Positions 1 through 8,638 of a stretch of 33,261 nucleotides of DNA are shown piece by piece. Numbering within the stretch: the stretch's first letter is position 1; every line of letters starts with the position of its first letter. This stretch comes from Russula earlei. Taxonomy: Eukaryota > Basidiomycota > Agaricomycetes > Russulales > Russulaceae. The notes beneath the pieces are model-generated. The model did not search any database. It worked only from the letters and a program-made list of their open reading frames with translations, and had not been told where the DNA came from. The position numbers and the translations under genes are program-made. The DNA is taken from assembly GCA_025769875.1 (NCBI GenBank), contig JAGFNK010000569.1, forward strand, positions 1 through 33,261, read 5' to 3'.

Positions 1-682
1 GCAGGACCATCTCCTGATATCTGGCTGCAAAGGGAACCGTTTTCCCTTTCGACATTGGCGTCGCCGCGATCGGTTCTACACCGCTCGACAGACAGGGTAG
101 CTGCTCTTACGGCGACCCCTCCCGCCTTCCGTCCTCACATTGCGGTCATCACAGCACCCTCCAGCGGACCCTCTGGGCTAACCTCTCTCGTCTCTTCGTA
201 TTTAAACACTTCGATCCTTGTCCTGGACTTCACCCCTTCGTTGACTACACGAGCTTACTGACGACCCACTTCGCTGACCTTGGTGGCGCCCAGTCTGACT
301 AGTAGGGTGCCAGTGGATACAACGGTGCCGCGACTTTGTTGAAGTTGAACTCTCCGAGAGCAGGGTCTGGGCGTCCGCTCCTAGCGAGACCGACGACGTG
401 ATCCGCTACCGTCTTCCCTCGAGAGGCGGCATCTCGACCAGTATAGTCTGCTCTTCTCCACGAGCCGGCCTCCATACAGTACCGTGGCTCGACACCTTTG
501 ATGACTGCACCTACATCACCTTCCATTGACACTTTGGGACCGGTCATGCCCCTGAACAGGACGATAGGCGTCTTGAATGCGACCGCCGGTTCCATACAGA
601 GCTCCTCTGGTTCTTTGGCGCATCACTCGTAAGTCGTGCTGAACGTGTTCTCTAGCACGCTAATCAGCGTCATTCTGCTCAG
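1..682. other. Unresolved 5' region of the first gene
   Basis: No exon model could be fixed here. A plus-strand frame is open from position 1 to 261 without an ATG, and another is open at about 530-628, where a stretch with two N-glycosylation motifs (NRT, NAT) and a Ser-rich end is readable. GTAAGT at 629 could be the donor of an intron ending at the AG at 681-682. These pieces would suit the extracellular part of the membrane protein that follows, but the frames do not join cleanly. A 98-codon minus-strand frame (299-595) is also open. The gene may start outside the window, or the frame may be broken here. Confidence 0.3.
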
Positions 683-1855
683 CTTTTCGAGAATCGCCCG
701 GCTGTCGTCTGCGTTCTTCTGTTATCGGGAATGGCCATCGGTCTCATGATCTCACTCACCCTCATCTACTGCCATCGAAAACGAGGCCAAAGGTTGAAAC
801 AACGTCAAAAACGAAAAGGACTCCGGGAGATGATACTTCCTTCAACAAATTCTTATAGGATGCGTGAGCACATCGATCGCCGGGATCGCTCAAGTTTCTA
901 CGGCTTCGTGAGCCCGAGCAACAAGACCTCCGCAACTCAACGCATGCTCGGGTTTTCGTCCCTCAGGCTTCATACCGAAGGCAGCGTTCCTGCGACCAAT
1001 GGCATTATTGATGCACCCCTTTCGCTGCCACAGGAGCAATCCTGGTCGAGCAGATCATCGTATACCGTCGCTATTCCACATGCTTCTTTGGATTTGGATG
1101 TGCGCAAGTTGCGGAGGGCAGGTTGGCAATATGCCAGTCCACCTCCGAGTCGCGAACCCCGTTTAGCCCGGTCGTCTCGAACACACACACTTTCGAGCGT
1201 ACCACCGCCTCGCCCGAAACGCTCACCCTTGAGGTCGTTCGCCACCAAGGTCGAACATAAAACTCTCCGGGATAAACTCAAGCGTCACACGCGGGCGTCC
1301 TCGGCATCGAACTACCCACCCACGTTGCACACTTCGAACACAGGGGCCCGGGATAAGCTCACGCGTCACACGCGGGCGTCCTCGGTATCGAACTACCCAC
1401 CCACGTTGCACACCTCGAACACAGAGGCCCGGGACAAACTCACGCATTACACGTGGGCGTCCTCGGTATCGAACTACCCACCCACGTTGCACACCCTGAA
1501 CACAGAGGCGGACAGCCTCTCCCTGAAAGAGGGCAGTGATGCGGCGAGCCGGAACACCTTCGGCGTTTCGCCGCACGGTTTCTTATTCGGCCGCGACCCC
1601 AACGCCGACGCCACGGAGCAGAGGGAGAAAGGGAGAGGAACGGCCACCCCGGCCACGGGTCGCAGCAGCGCAGACTCGAACGAATCGTGGTCGGTTTCTC
1701 TGGCGCAGTATTCGCCCTTGTGCAGCTCGGCGCGTTCGGCGCGTTCGGCCTCACTGGCGACGGACACGAGCACCGAGAGAACGTCCATCCCGGACGACGA
1801 GAAGGCTTACAGAACGCCCCCGCTGGTCTGGACGCGACGCGAGGCCTCGGTCTGA
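683..1855 (+). CDS. 3' exon of a single-pass membrane protein with a repetitive cytoplasmic tail (partial)
   Basis: The frame is open from the likely acceptor AG at 681-682 to TGA at 1853-1855. The first ATG in it is at 731 (374 residues from there), but this is probably internal. Residues encoded at about 701-760 form one hydrophobic helix (VCVLLLSGMAIGLMISLTLI) followed at once by a Lys/Arg-rich stretch. That is the positive-inside signature of a type I membrane protein with a cytoplasmic C-terminus. The tail is low-complexity, rich in Ser, Arg and Pro, and holds three 27-residue repeats. I do not recognise a family. This arrangement, with an extracellular N-part, one TM and a disordered basic tail, is common among uncharacterised basidiomycete surface proteins. 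Upstream exons are unresolved. Confidence 0.5.
   Translation, partial: LFENRPAVVCVLLLSGMAIGLMISLTLIYCHRKRGQRLKQRQKRKGLREMILPSTNSYRMREHIDRRDRSSFYGFVSPSNKTSATQRMLGFSSLRLHTEGSVPATNGIIDAPLSLPQEQSWSSRSSYTVAIPHASLDLDVRKLRRAGWQYASPPPSREPRLARSSRTHTLSSVPPPRPKRSPLRSFATKVEHKTLRDKLKRHTRASSASNYPPTLHTSNTGARDKLTRHTRASSVSNYPPTLHTSNTEARDKLTHYTWASSVSNYPPTLHTLNTEADSLSLKEGSDAASRNTFGVSPHGFLFGRDPNADATEQREKGRGTATPATGRSSADSNESWSVSLAQYSPLCSSARSARSASLATDTSTERTSIPDDEKAYRTPPLVWTRREASV
1268..1510 (+). repeat. Three tandem 81-bp coding repeats
   Basis: Units begin at 1268, 1349 and 1430 with an exact period of 81 bp. Each encodes 27 residues of the form RDKL..(H/Y)T.ASS.SNYPP followed by TLHT.NT. The period is a multiple of three, so the frame is kept. 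Unit 3 has diverged most. Confidence 0.9.
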
Positions 1856-2342
1856 AAGTCGGCGGCCAGTCGATGATGGGAGGACGGGCCAGGTCTGTGA
1901 GCCTCCTTTTTTTTTTTTTTTTTTCTTGTGCTAGTCGCAAAGACGACTCGAAATGTGGAGTTGAGCTCCGCTCTCCTGGTTGTTTTCAACCCGCGCAAGT
2001 GTTATGGGTGCAGCTTGAGGTGGCCTGCGCCGCGCCCTGTGCGAGTGCTGGCCATAATCGCCAGAGATTCGTTCTTAGTATTTATTGTGCTGTCATCCGG
2101 CCTTCAATTGATGGCTTCGAATGAGAGCTTCGCCATCATCCCTTGTACGATACACGCTCGCTGATGATACGTATAGACTTTGGTATCCTACTATGCATAC
2201 GTCTCCGACAGTGTGCTGCTTACTATACTAACTAATGTTTTTCCCGGTTTTTATAAGTTGACTCCTTAGCGTCGTCCATGCTCGTGCTTGTGCGTTCTGG
2301 CCGCCCCATAGGCAAAGAGGAAGGGAAAGATGTCAATTTGAA
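1856..2342. other. Intergenic region with an 18-nt poly-T tract
   Basis: No convincing gene is seen. T18 lies at 1907-1924, just after the stop of the membrane-protein gene, followed by AT-richer sequence that could hold its 3' end. The distal part should contain the CWC2 promoter. Small open frames here look random. Confidence 0.5.
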
Positions 2343-2644
2343 ATGGCAACGCCGGAGAGAGCAGTTGGTGAGATATTACTTCAATTTGCGCGTTTCATTT
2401 CGATGTCCGATCAATTGGCCAATCACTCAGAGGACTACTGTAGTACACCATGTGTATTTCAGAGAAATAAAAAAAAACAACAGACTTCATGGGACATGAT
2501 CACAATGAACACACTGGGCTGTCACTGTACACCATGTCTTACTAGCAGTCGTGAAAAAGCAAAAGAAGCTCAAGCCTGCACGGAAGCAGGTGAAGCCCGG
2601 TGATGTTGACAAAGAAACCGCCCCACAGACTGGAAAAGAGTACA
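2343..2644 (+). pseudogene. CWC2: CWC2, 5' fragment upstream of the retrotransposon
   Basis: This is the N-terminal part of a Cwc2/RBM22-type pre-mRNA splicing factor, a component associated with the NineTeen complex that contacts U6 snRNA. Proposed exon 1 runs from ATG 2343 to 2367, followed by an intron at 2368-2545 (GTGAGA to TTACTAG). Exon 2 (2546-2644) encodes the basic start VVKKQKKLKPARKQVKPGDV and ends in TGKEY, the point where the family continues with an N-I-W-Y-N-K motif. Exon 2 stops at a GTGCGT donor (2645). The continuation lies 6 kb away at 8639, because a copia element sits in the intron. The first intron (178 nt) is long for this genome, so the start codon is less certain than exon 2. 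I treat the locus as disrupted. Confidence 0.75.
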
Positions 2645-2684
2645 GTGCGTGTCCCAGTCATTTGTCCCACGTCCTACGTCAGCT

Positions 2685-2689
2685 CATCC
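2685..2689. repeat. 5-bp target site duplication, left copy
   Basis: CATCC directly precedes the 5' LTR. The same five bases directly follow the 3' LTR at 8624-8628. Removing the element and one copy restores a 55-nt GT-AG intron in CWC2, which confirms both element ends. Confidence 0.93.
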
Positions 2690-2819
2690 TATTAGAGTTC
2701 AGTAGTTCAACGTCATAACCATAGATAGATACACATTCCAAATGTATGTATATAGGGTTAAGGCCCTACTCGTACGGAACAATAACAACTTAACCATTAC
2801 CACTACCTATCTACCAATA
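2690..2819 (+). repeat. 5' LTR (130 bp)
   Basis: This is a short LTR starting TATTAG and ending CCAATA. The termini are an imperfect inverted repeat (TATT...AATA) and not the usual TG...CA. A TATA-like stretch (TATGTATATA, about 2745-2755) may be its promoter. It is identical to the 3' copy. Confidence 0.95.
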
Positions 2820-2836
2820 GGTTATGGGCCCTGAGC
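2820..2836 (+). other. Primer-binding site complementary to the initiator-tRNA anticodon arm
   Basis: GGTTATGGGCCCTGAGC begins at the first base after the LTR. It is complementary to the anticodon stem-loop region of initiator tRNA-Met (CAUAACC preceded by the GGGCCC stem), not to a tRNA 3' end. Drosophila copia is known to use the same cleaved half-tRNA priming, with a near-identical PBS. The primer identity is inferred from that match. Confidence 0.85.
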
Positions 2837-2954
2837 TGTGATTCGAAACCGCCGACTACATTCCCCATCATCGTCATCTCCGATCGACTCCCAATCACTC
2901 CTACTCCTCTCACTTCATCCGGCGGTCTACCCCTCAACACTTTATTGTGACACT

Positions 2955-3025
2955 TAGGACGCCTCACTTCCCGCATCGTATCATCAACATATCAACTTCA
3001 CGTAGGACGCCTCACTTCCCGTGTC
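2955..3025 (+). repeat. Short direct repeat in the retrotransposon leader
   Basis: The 19-mer TAGGACGCCTCACTTCCCG occurs at 2955 and again at 3003, a 48-bp period, in the untranslated leader between the PBS and the gag-pol start. Confidence 0.8.
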
Positions 3026-3296
3026 ATATCAACTTCGATTCTTTCATAGACATTGATCTCAATCACTCTCATACAGCCTCCCATCACCATCATCTCCCCA
3101 TTCGCCACTCTCGTCCATCCTGTTGTTATCATCATCACGTTCCATCATTTCTCCTGTTCTCACTCCATTGGACTGTGTATATCCCCTTCGGTAATCCTTT
3201 CATCGTCTTAGTCTCCTTCAGCTTCAGACACCGTCCTCCTTTCGTGTACCATATTTACATGTCCCTTTCCTCCCATATTTCCACATCAGTCTCGCT

Positions 3297-6200
3297 ATGG
3301 ATAATAACCCGGTACCTACCGTTATGAGTAATACCCCCGTACCTATCTCCACTCCCATACATACTACATCACTGCCCACTGTGGCCAATACCCCACCTGT
3401 TATCCTTGATCCCTCCCACAACGAGGTCACGCTCACTGAACGTTTCCTCTCAGACAACAACTGGCCTGCGCATCTCGTTCTCGATCTTGACAAAGCCAAC
3501 TGGTCTGAATGGGACAAGCATCTCTGCCTCGTCACGTATGGTCAGGGATTCAAACACTGGCTGGAAGGCACCCTTCCTCGCCCTGACGTTGCAACTCATG
3601 CCAAAGCTCACTGGATCTGGTCGAGCAACGACGTCTCCTTGCAAACATTCATCCTCCGCCACATCAGCCCCATCGAATATGAATTCCTCAGCGATAAAGT
3701 CCGCACTGCATCTTCTCACGAAGTCTACGAAATGCTGAAACAAAGGCATGAAAAGCTAGGACTGTACACGCAGGTCCTCACCTTGAAAAAGGCACTCGAC
3801 ATTCGCTTCGTCTTGTCCACTCCCATCAGCACCACCCTGTTTGAAATTTGCCAACTTCACAGACAAATCATCAACATGGGACCTATCGATACCGACAAGC
3901 TATTATCAGTGCTCATCATCAATTCCCTCAGCGACGACTTCCACAACCTCCAATCCGCAATCCAGTCCCTTGCCAACGAACCCAGCTTCTCATCGGCCAT
4001 GCTTATTCAACGTCTTCAAAGTGAAGAGTCCCTTATCAGAAAACGAACTTCACAGGGTGCTATACAGCCCACAGCTTTCCCGACGTCGGCCACGCGCCCC
4101 ACCTCCACGCGACCGAGACCGTTATGCTCTCATTGCAAACAGTTGGGTCACCTTTCTGACTTCTGCATTAAACCTGGCGGCAAAATGGCTGGTCGTTCCA
4201 TCGATGAGGCACGCCATGCCCAGCGGCTCGCATTTGCGCGCTTGCAAAACCAGGGAACTTCCGCTCAACAGCATGCAGCCCACATGTCCTCTGACACAAC
4301 ATCCTCTGTCATGGACGCCCCCACCCCTTTGCCCAATTTAACCATCAATGGTGTCACTTACTACGCCTTGCCGCAGCCCACTGATAACCCTTCCATGTCT
4401 TCGCCTACGATGCCATACCCCACGACAAGTGACATCATGTCTTACGCCCCCTCAACACCTGCTGACCCGCTTTTACTGTCCGCTGGTGATGACTTTAAAT
4501 ATCACACATTCATTGCATTGAGTGACCCAACCACCTCACCTGTACCGCAATCTACTTCACTCGACTGGTCCCTCCACACCTCGGACGAAACCACCCACGC
4601 CGGACCTCGCTCGTCCTGGGCACTAGAGGACTCCCCAGTCCAAAATGCACCTTTTATCCTCGACACAGGCGCCACGTGCCACATTTCCCCCTCCCGCTCT
4701 GACTTTGTTTCCATTCATCCCATGGCTCCTCATCCTGTAACGGGACTCGGTGGGTCCCAAGTCCAAGCCATCGGTGTCGGCACTGTACAATTCATGACTA
4801 AGGACGGTTCTGTAATCCATGTACACAACACACTCTATATCCCATCTGCCACCGTCCGTCTTATCTCCATTATTTGTCTTAGCCATGCGGGAAACTACAC
4901 TGCTCACTTCGATCACGTTTGTTGCTGGGTGACTGACCACACAGGAAACACCCTATTCACAGGTCATCTTTCACCCACACGAAACCTATACGAACTTGAT
5001 GCCCTTCAACCTCAACGCACATTGCTGTCATCCCACATCCCAGATGTTGAGACGTGGCATCGACGACTTGGACACTGTAATTTCCAAACAATCCTAGACA
5101 TGGCAAAATCACACTGTGTCGACGGTATGACAATTAACTTGTCTCAGCTTCCGCCAAAATGCCAATACTGTATCCTTGGAAAGCAGACCCAATCCCCACT
5201 TCCTAAAGCACGTGAAGGCCCCAAAGCGTCTCGATGCCTGGAGAAAATACATGTTGACTTGACGGGACCGATGTCCGTAATATCTCGCTCGGGTTGTCGT
5301 TACTCAATGAATATCATCGATGACTTCTCGAGTTACGTTTGGACAATCCCGCTAGTATCAAAAGATGTGGCCGCACTGAAACTTGACGACTGGAAACGGG
5401 CTGTTGAAAACCAATCGGACTGCCGCGTGACATATATCGTCTCCGACAATGGGGAACTCGTTTCCAATCAATTCGCCGATTGGTGCGCCCGTCACGGAAT
5501 ACAGCACCTAAGAACGGTGCCTTACACCTCGCTCCAAAATGGACGAGCGGAGCGCCTGCATCGAACAATCATGAACAAAGTGCGCAGTATGCGCCTGGCT
5601 TGCAATGTGCCCCCCTCCTTCTGGGATGAATTCAATGCCACAGCTACATACCTAACCACTCTGACCGCATCCAAAACTCTGGGGGGAAAGACCCCTTTTG
5701 AAGCTTGGTTTGGTCGTAAACCGTCTTTGTCCCATCTCCGTGAGATCGGCTCTCTGTGTTTTGCATTAATCCCAGGAAAGCAACCGAAGATTCTCCCATG
5801 CTCCACTGCATGTGTCCTCATTGGATATGCCCCGAATGCTAAAGCTTATCGTCTGTGGGACAAAACGAATGGATGTATCTTCACTTGCTTCCATGTCTCA
5901 TTTGTTGAACACCTCGACGTGTCGACCACCCCCCTTTACCCTAACAACATAGTACTTAATGACAAAGAACCCACCTGGGACTCCATAATGATCCCGCACG
6001 CGTCCAGCCCTCCGATGGCCGACACCCATCGAATCTCCTCCCCTATTCTCACCGGTGTCCATGCCACACTACCTCTCCATACTAGCGTTCCCCAGCCCCC
6101 CATCTCTCCTAGATTACATACCCCCATGCCCGACACGCGTCCTACCACCATTAATTCCTCCTTACCTAATAGATTAGCCCTCCCCACCCCTGATGATGTA

Positions 6201-8486
6201 CGTCCTACCACCATTAATTCTTCCTTACCTAATAGATTAGCCCTCCCCACCCCTGACGATGTACGCCCGACCCCGCCTCAACAGCCCACTTTACCTAATA
6301 ATTTAGAAACCCCCGCTCCTGATACACCTTCAATGTCCACTACCTTACGTCACATTATGCAACCCGTACCTACCCGACTGCAACCCTCCTCCCCCGATAA
6401 CGTCACTACTATTCCCATTACCACCGATACCATTCGTTCCCCTACTCCTGATCATCCTCCAACACATCACCTACCTAATAACTCCTCATCTGCCATCAAT
6501 AACCCCTCTATCCCCTTACGCCGGTCCACTCGTATCCCGATCCCAACCTCACGATTCCTTACCGACGACAGCCTCCAACGCATGTCCCGCCCTCGCCCTC
6601 CTGAGACCACCATGACCTGTTCCACCTTACCATTACATCTTCATACAACTTCCCCGCCTTTCCACGATACCATTGATACAACACCTACTTTTCAACACTC
6701 TCCCCTCTCTTTTCGACGTCCTGATACCTTACTTTGTAACTTTCTCTCTGAATATTTTCCACTTCATGGTACACATACTCTCCTTCCCATCTCGTTAGAT
6801 GATTCCTTCCCCTCCCTTACCCAGGCTCTCACATCCATTCACACTGGTTCAATCGACGCTTCAGAAGACGACGAACCTTCCTGGGAAGCCGCCCTCTCGT
6901 CACCTGAGCGCGAATATTGGATTGCTGGCGCACACGACGAGCTCAAAAGCTTGGAAGACCTCCAGGTATTTGTCCTTGTCCCTCGCTCTACCGTGCCGAC
7001 ACGGCAATGGCCATTGCACGGTAAACTCGTTTGCAAGCAGAAGCGGGACAACCTTGGCAATATTACACGCTACAAGGTCCATTACGTAGCCAAAGGCTAC
7101 GCACAACAATACGGCCTCGACTACACCAAAACCACCACCCCCACCGCATGTCCCGAATCCTTCCGCATCCTCCTCCATATCACTGCCTCACTCAATTGGG
7201 ACATCCAACAGTTTGACATCAAAACTGCTTTCCTACATGGTGTTTTGCCCCCAGACGAAACAATGTTCATGGAACAGCCCACTGGCTTCGAGGCACCCAG
7301 AAAAGAAGGATGGGTAATGAAGCTGATGAAAAGCATATATGGCATGAAGCAGGCCAGCAGAATTTGGAACCAGACGTTCAACAAAGCTGCTGAGGATTGG
7401 GGTTTCAGACGACTCCCATGTGAGTGGTGTGTCTACTCTCGAACCACCCAAACAGGTACAATCCTCTTCCTTGTCCACGTTGATGACATCGTCTCCATTG
7501 CCTCCTCCGAGGCTGAGAATGACTCGTTCAAGTCGCTGCTGCAATCATGTTGGGAAATTTCGGACCTGGGCCCGATCAAATATGCCCTTGGCATATCCAT
7601 GAGACATGACCACGTTGGCAAAATGATTTCACTCTGCCAATCGTCCTTCATCGATCGTGTCATGCAACAGTTTGGACAATCCGATGCCCATCCAGTAGAC
7701 CTCCCCATGACACCAGGCCTACAACTCCGGCGTGACGACAAAACTATTCCTGCCACACCGGATGTGCTAGCATGGCAAAACACCACCCCATATCCTGCTC
7801 TCATTGGCAACCTCATCTACCTCGCTAACGCCACTCGCCCTGACATCGCCTTCGCCGTCGGGAAACTAGCATCATTCATGGATTGCTACAACCAAGATCA
7901 TTGGTCTGCAGCCATACGCGTTCTCCGCTACCTCAAAGGGTCATGTTCATTATCACTCAGACTAGGCGGGACGCATCCCATTACCCTTCTTGGGCACTTG
8001 GACTCGGACTTTGCGAACTGCATTGACACCAGTTGGTCCACTGCCGGTTACTGCTTCACACTGGGATCCGGTGTTATATCATGGTCATCTCACAAGCAAC
8101 GAACTGTTGCTGACAGTTCATGTTACGCGGAATACATCGCACTACATGGCGCGACTCACGAGGCCATTTTCCTACGACAACTTCTCTCTCAAACCCAATT
8201 CACGCAACCTAATCCAACAGCGATATTCTGCGACAACAATGCAGCGTCAAAGCTTGCCGAAGACCAAGTCTGGCACTCACACTTAAAACACGTCCAGATC
8301 AAGTACCACTACGTTAGGGAACAAGTCCTTGCGAATGAGGTGTCGATTACAAGAGTACACACAAAGACAACATTGCCGATATCTTTACCAAACCGCTCAC
8401 TCGTCCTGACTTTACCAGACTACGCCTTCTACTCGGACTCCACAGCGTCGACCATTGAGGCGGCGCCGAAAGGGTGTTGGCGTTGA
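3297..8486 (+). CDS. Copia gag-pol polyprotein (1729 codons, 3' end out of frame)
   Basis: One frame runs from ATG 3297 to TGA 8484-8486. Domains in order: a copia-type gag region (about residues 30-250); CCHC zinc knuckle C-x2-C-x4-H-x4-C at 277-290; aspartic protease with LDTGA (active Asp 456); integrase with its HHCC zinc module starting at His 588 and a D654/D717/E752 triad; a long Pro/Thr-rich linker (about 890-1170); reverse transcriptase with FDIKTAF (Asp 1307) and the catalytic VDD (1396-1397); and RNase H from about 1565 (Asp 1569). The polyprotein would be cut by its own protease into particle and replication proteins. About 38 codons from the end the conserved copia tail (IADIFTKPL type) is readable only in another frame, whose stop is TGA 8456-8458. 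One base is therefore missing near 8360-8366. All catalytic residues are retained. Confidence 0.95.
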   Translation: MDNNPVPTVMSNTPVPISTPIHTTSLPTVANTPPVILDPSHNEVTLTERFLSDNNWPAHLVLDLDKANWSEWDKHLCLVTYGQGFKHWLEGTLPRPDVATHAKAHWIWSSNDVSLQTFILRHISPIEYEFLSDKVRTASSHEVYEMLKQRHEKLGLYTQVLTLKKALDIRFVLSTPISTTLFEICQLHRQIINMGPIDTDKLLSVLIINSLSDDFHNLQSAIQSLANEPSFSSAMLIQRLQSEESLIRKRTSQGAIQPTAFPTSATRPTSTRPRPLCSHCKQLGHLSDFCIKPGGKMAGRSIDEARHAQRLAFARLQNQGTSAQQHAAHMSSDTTSSVMDAPTPLPNLTINGVTYYALPQPTDNPSMSSPTMPYPTTSDIMSYAPSTPADPLLLSAGDDFKYHTFIALSDPTTSPVPQSTSLDWSLHTSDETTHAGPRSSWALEDSPVQNAPFILDTGATCHISPSRSDFVSIHPMAPHPVTGLGGSQVQAIGVGTVQFMTKDGSVIHVHNTLYIPSATVRLISIICLSHAGNYTAHFDHVCCWVTDHTGNTLFTGHLSPTRNLYELDALQPQRTLLSSHIPDVETWHRRLGHCNFQTILDMAKSHCVDGMTINLSQLPPKCQYCILGKQTQSPLPKAREGPKASRCLEKIHVDLTGPMSVISRSGCRYSMNIIDDFSSYVWTIPLVSKDVAALKLDDWKRAVENQSDCRVTYIVSDNGELVSNQFADWCARHGIQHLRTVPYTSLQNGRAERLHRTIMNKVRSMRLACNVPPSFWDEFNATATYLTTLTASKTLGGKTPFEAWFGRKPSLSHLREIGSLCFALIPGKQPKILPCSTACVLIGYAPNAKAYRLWDKTNGCIFTCFHVSFVEHLDVSTTPLYPNNIVLNDKEPTWDSIMIPHASSPPMADTHRISSPILTGVHATLPLHTSVPQPPISPRLHTPMPDTRPTTINSSLPNRLALPTPDDVRPTTINSSLPNRLALPTPDDVRPTPPQQPTLPNNLETPAPDTPSMSTTLRHIMQPVPTRLQPSSPDNVTTIPITTDTIRSPTPDHPPTHHLPNNSSSAINNPSIPLRRSTRIPIPTSRFLTDDSLQRMSRPRPPETTMTCSTLPLHLHTTSPPFHDTIDTTPTFQHSPLSFRRPDTLLCNFLSEYFPLHGTHTLLPISLDDSFPSLTQALTSIHTGSIDASEDDEPSWEAALSSPEREYWIAGAHDELKSLEDLQVFVLVPRSTVPTRQWPLHGKLVCKQKRDNLGNITRYKVHYVAKGYAQQYGLDYTKTTTPTACPESFRILLHITASLNWDIQQFDIKTAFLHGVLPPDETMFMEQPTGFEAPRKEGWVMKLMKSIYGMKQASRIWNQTFNKAAEDWGFRRLPCEWCVYSRTTQTGTILFLVHVDDIVSIASSEAENDSFKSLLQSCWEISDLGPIKYALGISMRHDHVGKMISLCQSSFIDRVMQQFGQSDAHPVDLPMTPGLQLRRDDKTIPATPDVLAWQNTTPYPALIGNLIYLANATRPDIAFAVGKLASFMDCYNQDHWSAAIRVLRYLKGSCSLSLRLGGTHPITLLGHLDSDFANCIDTSWSTAGYCFTLGSGVISWSSHKQRTVADSSCYAEYIALHGATHEAIFLRQLLSQTQFTQPNPTAIFCDNNAASKLAEDQVWHSHLKHVQIKYHYVREQVLANEVSITRVHTKTTLPISLPNRSLVLTLPDYAFYSDSTASTIEAAPKGCWR
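6138..6326 (+). repeat. 63-bp tandem repeat inside the gag-pol linker
   Basis: Units start at 6138, 6201 and 6264. The first two are nearly identical 21-codon blocks (RPTTINSSLPNRLALPTPDD plus V), and the third is degenerate. The repeat lies in the Pro/Thr-rich region between integrase and reverse transcriptase, where length change should be tolerated. Confidence 0.88.
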
Positions 8487-8493
8487 GGGGGAA
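8485..8493 (+). other. Polypurine tract of the retrotransposon
   Basis: GAGGGGGAA lies immediately before the 3' LTR start at 8494, the expected site for plus-strand DNA priming. It overlaps the final codon of the shifted gag-pol frame. Confidence 0.85.
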
Positions 8494-8623
8494 TATTAGA
8501 GTTCAGTAGTTCAACGTCATAACCATAGATAGATACACATTCCAAATGTATGTATATAGGGTTAAGGCCCTACTCGTACGGAACAATAACAACTTAACCA
8601 TTACCACTACCTATCTACCAATA
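8494..8623 (+). repeat. 3' LTR (130 bp)
   Basis: Identical to the 5' LTR over all 130 bases and followed by the second CATCC target duplication (8624-8628). Confidence 0.95.
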
Positions 8624-8638
8624 CATCCTTGTATGTAG

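Larger units (their letters stand above)
2690..8623 (+). mobile_element. Ty1/copia LTR retrotransposon, complete, 5934 bp
   Basis: The element is bounded by two 130-bp LTRs (2690-2819 and 8494-8623) that I find identical base for base, and flanked by the direct repeat CATCC (2685-2689 and 8624-8628). It has a primer-binding site directly after the 5' LTR, a leader of about 480 bp, one long gag-pol frame and a polypurine tract directly before the 3' LTR. The order integrase, reverse transcriptase, RNase H places it in Ty1/copia (Pseudoviridae-type). Identical LTRs mean a recent insertion. It is inserted in the sense direction in an intron of CWC2. Its coding capacity is nearly intact, with one frameshift near the 3' end. 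Confidence 0.97.

Noticed and set aside
299..595. 98-codon minus-strand frame near the window start
   Set aside because: No recognisable motif or splice context; left as unresolved and not called as a gene.
970..1940. Several overlapping minus-strand frames opposite the membrane-protein exon
   Set aside because: They mirror the 81-bp repeats and GC-rich codons of the plus-strand gene and include poly-Lys from the T18 tract; shadows.
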